Program-made: the position numbers and the translations under genes
Assembly (NCBI GenBank): GCA_905181765.1
Contig: CAJIYW010000006.1
Coordinates: forward strand, 186,001-250,000
Direction of reading: 5' to 3'
Source: Flavobacteriales bacterium UBA6772
Lineage (GTDB): Bacteria > Bacteroidota > Bacteroidia > Flavobacteriales > Flavobacteriaceae
DNA: 64,000 nt
The notes under the pieces: model-generated
What the model saw: the letters and a program-made list of their open reading frames with translations, nothing else
Told to the model about the DNA's origin: nothing
Database searches by the model: none
Part shown: positions 10,320 through 19,121 of the stretch, one piece after another
How the letters are laid out: every line of letters begins with the position of its first letter
Position numbering within the stretch: the first letter of the stretch is position 1

Positions 10320-10579
10320 TTATTGATCTATAGCACCCAAAACACGTTTCATAAAAGTATTTAACGCTTCTTTCTTTGGCGTTCCCTCTTTTACCATTTT
10401 ATCTACTTCAAGAGCACCGTACATATTAGAAATTAACTCTCCAATAACATCTAATTCCTCATCTTTTAAAGACGGAACTTCTGTTAAAGCCTCTAAGAGT
10501 TTCAATAGTTTCTAATACGTAATCTTGATCGTTTTCTTCGATAAAACTCGTAAGATGTTTAATTACTAGGTAACTTCAT
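10320..10579 (-). CDS. Small conserved protein (DUF6952-like), interrupted by two 1-nt insertions
   Basis: Reading through two apparent insertions gives MKLPVIKHLTSFIEENDQDYVLETIETLEALTEVPSLKDEELDVIGELISNMYGALEVDKMVKEGTPKKEALNTFMKRVLGAIDQ; family name from memory. Confidence 0.65.
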
Positions 10580-10580
10580 A

Positions 10581-10889
10581 TTAAATTACTTCGTTTACTA
10601 ATTCCTTCAACACATCAAACTTATTTGTTTGTGTTTGATTTTTAAAAGTACCTCCTTCAAAAGTTGCAAAAGTTGGTAAATTACTTACATCTGCTAATTT
10701 TCTGCTCTCAGGAAATTTTTCTGCATCAACAATTACAAAAGTTATGTTTTCATTTTCTGAAGCTAACTTTTTAAATTTTGGTTTCATAATTCTACAATTC
10801 CCGCACCATGTGGCAGTATATTGTACAACAACGGTTTTATTACCCGATACTAATTCGGCTAAATTATCCTGACTTAATTCTTGAACCAT
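10581..10889 (-). CDS. Thioredoxin family protein
   Basis: QYTATWCGNCRIMKPKFKKLA (WCGNC), NLPTFATFEGG. Confidence 0.9.
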   Translation of the reverse strand: MVQELSQDNLAELVSGNKTVVVQYTATWCGNCRIMKPKFKKLASENENITFVIVDAEKFPESRKLADVSNLPTFATFEGGTFKNQTQTNKFDVLKELVNEVI

Positions 10890-10898
10890 CCTTATTAA

Positions 10899-11546
10899 TT
10901 AATTTAAGTGAGCAGCTAAATATTCAGCAGTTCCTTTTGCATTTGGCGCCATTGCTGTTTTTCCTTCTTCCCAGTTTGCAGGACAAACTTCACCATTTTT
11001 TTGAACATGCGCATACGCGTCAATTAAACGTAAAAACTCGTTTACGTTTCGACCAACTGGCATATGATTTACTCCTTCATGAAAAACGGTTCCTTCTTCG
11101 TCAATCAAGTACGTTGCTCTGTACGTTACGTTATCTCCCTCTACTTGAATTGTTTGCGAAGCTTCATCAAAAGTTTCATTGGTTATATCTAAAATCCCCA
11201 AGATTGATGATAAATTTCTATTACTATCTGCTAAAATTGGATATGTTACACCTTCAATTCCCCCATTATCCTTAGAAGTACTTAACCATGCAAAATGAAC
11301 CTCAGGTGTATCACACGAAGCACCAATTACAATTGTATTTCTTTTTTCGAATTCTCCCAATGCAGCTTGAAAAGCGTGTAGTTCAGTAGGACAAACAAAT
11401 GTAAAATCTTTTGGATACCAAAATAATAATACTTTCTTTTTGTTATTTACTGCTTCTTCTAATACATTTAATTTAAAAGTATCACCCATTTCATTCATTG
11501 AGTCTACGTTTAAATCTGGAAATTTCTTACCTACTAATGTTGCCAT
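10899..11546 (-). CDS. Peroxiredoxin (AhpC/TSA family)
   Basis: FWYPKDFTFVCPTELHAFQ, C-terminal VCPANW resolving Cys. Confidence 0.95.
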   Translation of the reverse strand: MATLVGKKFPDLNVDSMNEMGDTFKLNVLEEAVNNKKKVLLFWYPKDFTFVCPTELHAFQAALGEFEKRNTIVIGASCDTPEVHFAWLSTSKDNGGIEGVTYPILADSNRNLSSILGILDITNETFDEASQTIQVEGDNVTYRATYLIDEEGTVFHEGVNHMPVGRNVNEFLRLIDAYAHVQKNGEVCPANWEEGKTAMAPNAKGTAEYLAAHLN

Positions 11547-11831
11547 ACTTTAAAAATTATTTATACTATTATTATTTATTTTCAAGTTGCAAATATAACA
11601 CCCTAGTATATCTTGTAACTAAAAAATTTAATGTTAACTACTTATATATATATCAGCTTTATTTATAGTGTTCATAACCTCCAATCGAATTCAATTATCT
11701 TTTGATAAATAAGCAAACTCGCAGATTAAATTATATAGTTTTTACCTATGATTAAATAAAAAATATAGATAAAAATTATTCAAAAGTTTATTGTAAGTTT
11801 GAGTTATAGCAATCTTTAAAATAGTCAAAAA

Positions 11832-14022
11832 ATGAATAATAACGACGGAAATATTAGCCAATGCCCATTTATGGGTGGTACTCAAAAACAAACAGCTGGA
11901 GGCGGAACTTCTGTTCGAGATTTTTGGCCAAATGAGTTAAAGTTAAATATTCTCCGTCAAAACGGAGAAGCATCAAACCCAATGGCTAAAGATTTTGATT
12001 ATGCAACTGCTTTTAATAGCATTGATTATGCAGAATTAAAAAAAGATGTAAACCATTTTATGACTGATTCACAAGATTGGTGGCCCGCAGATTATGGAAG
12101 TTATGGCCCTTTTATGGTCCGAATGGCATGGCATAGTGCTGGTACTTATAGAGTTGGAGATGGTCGTGGTGGCGCACGTTCTGGTTCACAGCGTTTTGCG
12201 CCAATAAATAGTTGGCCAGATAATGGTAATTTAGACAAAGCACGTTTATTACTTTGGCCAATTAAAAAGAAGTATGGAAACAAATTATCTTGGGCAGATT
12301 TAATGATTCTTGCAGGGAACTCCGCAATGGAATCTATGGGATTTGAAACTTTTGGTTTTGCAGGTGGACGAGAAGATGTTTGGGAACCAGAACAAGATAT
12401 ATATTGGGGTTCTGAAACCGTTATGGGAGAAAATGAAGAACGTTATAAAGAGGGTGAGTTAGAAGATCCGCTTGGAGCTGTAATGATGGGTTGGATTTAT
12501 GTAAATCCTGAAGGACCTAACGGAAATCCCGATCCAATGGGTTCTGCTAAAGACGTAAGAGAAACCTTTGGCAGAATGGCAATGAATGATGAAGAAACGG
12601 TAGCTCTTGTTGCTGGCGGACATACATTTGGTAAAGCACACGGTGCTGCTAATCCAGACACCTATGTTGGGCCATCACCACATGGAGCTCCAATAGAAGA
12701 AATGAGCACTGGTTGGAAAAACACTTACAAGTCTGGTGTTTTAGATGATACGATTACAAGTGGAATAGAAGGCGCTTGGACACCCAATCCAATAACTTGG
12801 GATCATGATTATTTTGATGTTTTATTAAATTATGATTGGGAATTAACCAAAAGTCCCGCAGGTGCACATCAATGGAAACCTACAGCTGCGTCAAATGCGA
12901 AAAAAGCACCCAAAGCCGGTGATGCTAATAAAACACAAGATTTAATGATGACTACTGCGGATATTGCTTTAAAAGTAGATCCTAAATATTTAGAAATTTC
13001 TAAACGTTTTCATACAGATCACAAAGCTTTTGAAGATGCTTTTGCAAGAGCGTGGTACAAATTAACCCACAGAGATATGGGGCCAATTTCTCGTTATTTA
13101 GGTCCAGAAGTTCCAAAAGAAGAGTTGCTTTGGCAAGATCCAATTCCTCAAGGAACAACACTTTCTGATTCAGAAATTGAAACATTAAAAGAAGCTATTT
13201 CAAACACGAATTTATCAATTTCTCAATTAGCAACTACTGCTTGGGCATCTGCTTCAACGTATAGAGGTTCAGACATGCGAGGTGGCGCAAATGGAGGTAG
13301 AATTCGTTTAGAACCTCAAAAAAGTTGGGCGGTAAACAATCCGTATGAACTAAATAAAGTACTTACTATTTTAGAGGCCATTCAAAAAGAGTTTAACGGC
13401 ATTGTTTCTATGGCAGATTTAATTGTTTTAGGAGGAAATGTAGCCGTTGAAAAAGGAGTAAAAAATGCAGGGTATGAATATTGCTGTTCCTTTTACCTCT
13501 GGAAGAGGAGATGCTTCTCAAGAACAAACAGATGTTGTTTCTTTTGGTTATTTAGAACCGAAAGCAGACGGATTTAGAAATTTTATTAAGAAAAATTTAA
13601 ATCTAGCAGCGGAAGAATTATTGATTGACAGGGCACAATTATTAACGCTTAGCATTCCAGAAATGACTGTTTTAGTTGCTGGTATGAGAGCTTTAGGAAC
13701 CAATTATGATGCTTCTAAATATGGAGTATTCACAGATACTGTTGGCACCCTTTCGAATGATTTCTTAGTAAATATTTTAGATTTTAGTACCACTTGGAAA
13801 GCAACTTCTAATGACGACACTTTATTTGAGGGATCGGATAGAAAAACAGGTGTTATTAAATTTAGAGGAACAAGAGCAGATTTAATTTTTGGATCAAACA
13901 CAGAACTAAGAGCTATTGCGGAAGTGTATGCTGCAGATGATGCAAAAGAACGCTTTGTTAATGATTTTGTGATTGCTTGGACAAAGGTGATGCAGCTAGA
14001 TTTATTTGATATTAAAGAGTAA
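11832..14022 (+). CDS. katG: Catalase-peroxidase HPI (frameshifted near 13479)
   Basis: [32 protein letters not shown] 11832-13577 passes into ORF 13465-14022 if one T in GAA[T]ATT is removed ([25 protein letters not shown]). Confidence 0.93.
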
Positions 14023-14040
14023 TATAGTCTAAATTTTATA

Positions 14041-14076
14041 AAAAAAGGGAATCAAGTTATTTTGATTCCCTTTTTT
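14041..14076. terminator. Intrinsic terminator between katG and the convergent response regulator
   Basis: AAAAAAGGGAATCAAgttattTTGATTCCCTTTTTT. Confidence 0.88.
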
Positions 14077-14117
14077 AAATGGTATGATTCGTTATCTGTT
14101 GCAGGTTTAAATTAAAT

Positions 14118-15281
14118 TTACTTACTAGCGAATAATTTTATATCATTTACAGAAACTTCTTTTTCTCCAAGAATTATTAAACGTTCTACAACATTTCTTA
14201 ACTCACGTATATTACCAGTCCAATCATATTCTTGCAATAAAGTAATTGCTTTTGAAGAAAATATTTTTTCTGGCATTCCTTGTTCCTCAGCTATTTTATT
14301 AGCGAAAAAACTTATTAATAATGGAATATCTTCTCTTCTATCATTTAATGCAGGTACTTTAATTAAAATTACGGCCAACCTATGATACAAATCTTCTCTA
14401 AACCTACCTTCAGAAATCTCTTCTTTTAGATTTTTATTTGTAGCAGCAACAATTCTAACATTTACCTTTATATCTTTATCTGAACCAACTCTAGAAATTT
14501 TACTTTCTTGCAAAGCACGTAGCACTTTTGCTTGCGCAGACAAACTCATATCTCCAATTTCATCTAAAAAAATAGTACCCCCATTTGCAGCCTCAAACTT
14601 ACCTGCTCTGTCTTTATTTGCTCCTGTAAAAGAACCTTTTACATGACCGAATAGCTCACTTTCTATTAGTTCTGAAGGAATTGCAGCACAATTTACTTCG
14701 ATCATTGGCGCTTTTACTCTATCTGATTTTTCGTGCAACCAATGCGCTACTAATTCTTTTCCTGTTCCGTTTGGGCCAGTAATTAAAACTCTTGCGTCTG
14801 TAGCAGCTACTTTTTCTATAATATCTTTAATATGATTAATAGCATTGCTTTCACCAATCATCTGGTAACTTTTGCTTACTTTATTTTTTAGACGTTTATT
14901 TTCTACAATCAGTACTTTCTTATCTAATGCATTTCTTACCGTATTTAAAAGCCTGTTTAAATCTGGTGGCTTAGATATGTAGTCAAAAGCACCCAAGCGC
15001 ATTGTATTTACTGCTGTATCTAAATCTCCGTGCCCAGAAATCATAACAATTGGTATTTCTGGTTTAATTTTCTTCGCTTTTTCTAACACCTCAACACCAT
15101 CCATTTTTGGCATTTTAATATCGCATAAAACCAAATCATAATCATTATTCATAATCATTTCAATTCCTAACAACCCGTCTTCTGCTTGCTCTACATTATA
15201 AGATTCGTTTTCTTCTGAAATAATTTTTGATAAAACTCTTCTAATGGCAGCTTCATCTTCAATAATTAATATCTTACTCAT
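14118..15281 (-). CDS. Sigma-54-interacting response regulator (REC-AAA+), no C-terminal Fis HTH
   Basis: REC: ILIIEDEAAIRRVL, CDIKMPKMDG; AAA+: ITGPNGTGKELVAHWLH, GSFTGANKDRAGKFEAANGGTIFLDEIGDM; stops at 387 aa just after the AAA+ lid. Confidence 0.9.
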   Translation of the reverse strand: MSKILIIEDEAAIRRVLSKIISEENESYNVEQAEDGLLGIEMIMNNDYDLVLCDIKMPKMDGVEVLEKAKKIKPEIPIVMISGHGDLDTAVNTMRLGAFDYISKPPDLNRLLNTVRNALDKKVLIVENKRLKNKVSKSYQMIGESNAINHIKDIIEKVAATDARVLITGPNGTGKELVAHWLHEKSDRVKAPMIEVNCAAIPSELIESELFGHVKGSFTGANKDRAGKFEAANGGTIFLDEIGDMSLSAQAKVLRALQESKISRVGSDKDIKVNVRIVAATNKNLKEEISEGRFREDLYHRLAVILIKVPALNDRREDIPLLISFFANKIAEEQGMPEKIFSSKAITLLQEYDWTGNIRELRNVVERLIILGEKEVSVNDIKLFASK

Positions 15282-15351
15282 CCATTTTTATTTTAAAGGT
15301 TTACTAACAATATTATTCAACCCTAAACCTAGTGCTCGATAACTCTTTTAC

Positions 15352-16218
15352 TTATGACTTATTTTGAAAAACATGAACATCTCTCTGAGGAAAAGGAATT
15401 GTAATATTATGCTCTCTAAATTTTTTATCTATTTCAAAGCGCAAATCACTTTGTACAAATCTAGTTTCAAAGCTATCATTTAGCGTAAAAATAAGTTGAA
15501 AATTCAAAGAACTATCAGCAAAATCGGTAAACAATACTTTAGGAACAGGCGATATTAAAACCTTTTTATGATTTTTAGCCGACTCTAATAAAAGTTGTTT
15601 TACAAGTACGACATCGCTACCATAGGCTACACCAATATTAACAGATTCTCTTGTTTCTGATCCGTTCTCTGTCCAATTAAACAAAATATTAGTTAAATAC
15701 AAATGATTCGGAATCACTAAAACCTTATTATCAATAGTTACAGCTCTTGTAGTTCTAAGTCTTATATCTAAAACTCTACCAACTTTACCTTCTAATTCAA
15801 TAATATCACCAACATGTACAGACTGGTCTACTAGAATAAAAATACCCGATATTATGTCTTGAAATAAGGTCTGTAAAGCTAAACCAACACCAATTAAAAG
15901 TACCGCTGATGCAGCGAAAAGTGCTGTTACATTTACTCCTGAAGCATCCATAGCAATTAAAAAAATAGCTATAAATATTACCCATCTTATATAGCTAAAA
16001 ACACTTACGAATTTAACTTTATCGTTTTCTGGTATTTTTCTAGTAATAAATCTTCTTACTAGCTTTAGCACAAAAGCCGTTATAATAATGGCAATTGCAA
16101 CAGATAATAACCCTTTAAAAGAAATACTTATTTCTTCACTAAACGTAAAAGTATAATTTAAAATTGAATTAGCCTCCTCAAAAATAGTATCTGCTACTTG
16201 TTCTAATTTATCTTGCAT
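15352..16218 (-). CDS. MscS-type mechanosensitive ion channel
   Basis: LQTLFQDIISGIFILVDQSVHVGDIIELEGKVGRVLDIRLRTTRAVTIDNKVLVIPN. Confidence 0.9.
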   Translation of the reverse strand: MQDKLEQVADTIFEEANSILNYTFTFSEEISISFKGLLSVAIAIIITAFVLKLVRRFITRKIPENDKVKFVSVFSYIRWVIFIAIFLIAMDASGVNVTALFAASAVLLIGVGLALQTLFQDIISGIFILVDQSVHVGDIIELEGKVGRVLDIRLRTTRAVTIDNKVLVIPNHLYLTNILFNWTENGSETRESVNIGVAYGSDVVLVKQLLLESAKNHKKVLISPVPKVLFTDFADSSLNFQLIFTLNDSFETRFVQSDLRFEIDKKFREHNITIPFPQRDVHVFQNKS

Positions 16219-17543
16219 CTAGCCTTTATATTTTAACCATTTATATAAATCTTTATAGGATGGTTTCTTTCCATACATCAAAATACCAACTCTGTAGATT
16301 TTTGCAGCCAACCACACCATAAAAACAAAAGTAACCAATAATAACGTCATAGAAATTAATAACTCTGTCCAAGAGACACCAAAAGGAACTCGCATTAACA
16401 TTACAATAGGACTTGTAAACGGAATATGTGAAAATAAAACGGCTATAGAACCATGCGGTTCATTAATAACAGTTGCAAAACCAACATAAACACCCAAAAT
16501 TAAAGGGAGCATAATAGGCAACATAAATTGTTGTGTATCTGTTTCATTATCTACGGCTGCGCCAACTGCTGCAAAAAGAGAACTGTATAACATAAAGCCT
16601 CCTAAAAAGTAAAAAATAAACAACACAAACATTTTTAAGAAGCGGTAATTTCAAAATTTCTTGAATAATAAGTTGCCCCTTGTCACCAGCTGTGGCTTGC
16701 TTTACAGCATCCATTTGTTCTGCAGGTATTCTTGCCGATTGCATTTCTGCCATATCTACCCCAAAAACAGAAGAAGCCACGGTAGATAATTAAAAATTAT
16801 AATTCCCCATATTAAGAACTGTAATAACCTGCAGAAGCATTTCCTAAGATTTTACCCAACATTAGTTGAAAAGGTTTTACAGAAGAAACAATAATTTCTA
16901 TAATTCTACTTGTTTTTTCTTCGATAACACTTCGCATAACAGAAGATCCATAGATAATTACAAACATCATTAATAGGTAGCCTGAAATTGCACCAACACC
17001 AATTTTTAATCCGTTTATTAATTTTGAGGATTCTTCACCAGAAAAATTAAACATTTTAATATCTGTATTAATTTTAGAAGCTTTTATCTTTTCTAAATCA
17101 ATGCCAAAACTATTTAGTTTCTCATTTCTAATTTTCTGTTCAATTTTATTTTCTAAAGAACTCATAACAGACATTCCTGGAGAATCTTTTGAATAAAATT
17201 CTATTGATTTTGCCAACAGCTCTAGGCTGTCTTGTTTCGGAATTAGAAGTGCCCCGTAATAATTACCTTCTTCAACCTTTTTCTTAGTCAACGCTATTCC
17301 TAGCGCAGAATAATCTATATATTTAATAGTCTTTGTGTCTCTAAAATCTTCTTTAGAGAACATGCCAGAATTGTCTACATACACAATCTCCTTAATTTTT
17401 TCATCATTTTTCTGTGTTAGAAAATAGATCAAAAAACCCATACCAACCAAAATTATTGGACTCAAAAAAGTCATCATTATAAATGATTTATTTCGAACCT
17501 TTGCAATAAATTCTCTGCGAATAATTAATTTTAACTTATTCAT
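16219..17543 (-). CDS. ABC transporter permease (NatB/ABC-2 type), split into three frames by indels
   Basis: ORFs 16812-17543, 16547-16780 and 16219-16632 join as ...GNASAGLLQFLIWGIIIF..STVASSVFGVDMAEMQ... and ...LLKMFVLFIFYFLGGFMLYSSLFAAVGAAVDNETDTQQF. Confidence 0.85.
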
Positions 17544-17545
17544 AA

Positions 17546-18475
17546 TTAACTGTTTTTATTTATTGCTTGAATAAAAATATCATTTGCATTTGGTATCAAT
17601 TCTACAAAATGCTGCACTTCTCCTCTACTTGTTAGAAATGATAGTAAATCGTTAGAAGTATCGGTAGCATTTAACTTTACATTTAAAGCCAGACCTTCAT
17701 TTAATAATTTAAAATCTGCAGGAAACACTTTAAAGTTCTCTTTTAATTCCTTTTCTACTGCTGCTATATTTGTTGTTTTTAAACCCACCTGAAAAGTATG
17801 GGTTCTAAATTCACGTTTAATATCTACTAACTTTCCATCTAAAATTTTATTAGACTTATCAATCAAAGCAATTTCATCGCACATTTCTTCAACAGATTCC
17901 ATTCTATGGGTAGAGAAAATAATAGTTGCCCCTTCATCTCGTAACTGTAAAATTTCATTAGCAATTAATTGTGCATTTATAGGGTCGAAACCAGAAAAAG
18001 GCTCATCAAAAATCAACAACTTTGGCTTGTGCATGACCGTTACAATAAACTGCACTTTTTGCGCCATTCCTTTAGAAAGTTCTTCTATTTTTTTATTCCA
18101 CCATGCAGAAATATCAAATTTATCAAACCAATATTTCAAGCGTTTTTTTGCCTCTGCTTTACTCAATCCTTTTAACTGCGCTAAATACAAAGCTTGCTCA
18201 CCTACTTTCATAGACTTATACAAACCACGTTCTTCTGGTAAATAACCAATTTGTGCGGTATGATGCGGAGCCAAAACTTCGCCATCTAAAATAATAGAGC
18301 CGCTATCTGGTAATGTTATCTGATTAACGATTCTAATTAATGAAGTTTTTCCTGCACCATTTGGACCTAACAAACCATAAACGCTCCCTTTTGGTATGTG
18401 AATGGAAACATCATTTAATGCTGTAAAATCACCATATTTTTTTACAACATTATTAATTTCTAATAAATTTTTCAT
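17546..18475 (-). CDS. ABC transporter ATP-binding protein (NatA-like); native start likely MKNLLEINNVV
   Basis: YGLLGPNGAGKTSLIRI Walker A, LSKGMAQKVQFI signature, LLIFDEPFSGFDP Walker B. Confidence 0.93.
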   Translation of the reverse strand: MKNLLEINNVVKKYGDFTALNDVSIHIPKGSVYGLLGPNGAGKTSLIRIVNQITLPDSGSIILDGEVLAPHHTAQIGYLPEERGLYKSMKVGEQALYLAQLKGLSKAEAKKRLKYWFDKFDISAWWNKKIEELSKGMAQKVQFIVTVMHKPKLLIFDEPFSGFDPINAQLIANEILQLRDEGATIIFSTHRMESVEEMCDEIALIDKSNKILDGKLVDIKREFRTHTFQVGLKTTNIAAVEKELKENFKVFPADFKLLNEGLALNVKLNATDTSNDLLSFLTSRGEVQHFVELIPNANDIFIQAINKNS

Positions 18476-18581
18476 AAATAAAATTTTCTTTTTTTTGAAT
18501 AGAAAGCTGCACAAAACTACATATTTTCTATGTATTAGTAGTTCAACAACTAAAAACGTTACAGTAAAAATTGTGTTAAAA

Positions 18582-18629
18582 TTTACTATGCGTGCATAAC
18601 TTTTTTACAATTTACTATGCATGCATAAT
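18582..18629. promoter_or_regulatory. Tandem putative MarR operator boxes
   Basis: TTTACTATGCGTGCATAAC (18582-18600) and TTTACTATGCATGCATAAT (18611-18629), each centred on TATGC(G/A)TGCATA, upstream of the marR gene. Confidence 0.75.
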
Positions 18630-18638
18630 AAATTAGTA

Positions 18639-18646
18639 TATATTTG
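18639..18646 (+). promoter_or_regulatory. Bacteroidetes -7 element (TATATTTG) of the marR-fad operon
   Basis: TAnnTTTG consensus 6 nt upstream of ATG 18652. Confidence 0.6.
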
Positions 18647-18651
18647 ATGCA

Positions 18652-19110
18652 ATGAATAAGCATAAATCAATAGATCATCAATTAAGAGCAACTTGGCAGG
18701 CCGTTGCAAAAGTATATAATGAACAAGCTGCAAAGCACGACAGTACGATGGCTACAGCATTTGTTTTATTAAATATTGATAAAGAAAAAGGAACGCCATC
18801 TACAGCTCTAGGTCCTTTAATGGGGATGGAACCAACAAGTCTTTCTAGAATTCTAAAAAACATGGAAGACAAAGGTGCTATTTCTAGAGAGAAAAACCCA
18901 GAGGATGGTAGAAGCGTACTTATAAAGTTAACAGCGTACGGCAAAGAAATGCGTAAAGTATCTAAAGGTCATGTAATTCAGTTTAATGAAACCGTTATTA
19001 CTAATGTTACCGAAAAAGATTTAGATGGTTTTTTTAAAGTAACTTCAATAATAAATAAATTAATTGCAGACAAAGAAATTTATAAAGAAACAAGCAAAAA
19101 AGCAGTTTAA
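18652..19110 (+). CDS. MarR family transcriptional regulator
   Basis: LGPLMGMEPTSLSRILKNMEDKGAISREKNPEDGRSVLIKLTAYGKE wHTH. Confidence 0.92.
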   Translation: MNKHKSIDHQLRATWQAVAKVYNEQAAKHDSTMATAFVLLNIDKEKGTPSTALGPLMGMEPTSLSRILKNMEDKGAISREKNPEDGRSVLIKLTAYGKEMRKVSKGHVIQFNETVITNVTEKDLDGFFKVTSIINKLIADKEIYKETSKKAV

Positions 19111-19121
19111 AAATCAACCAA

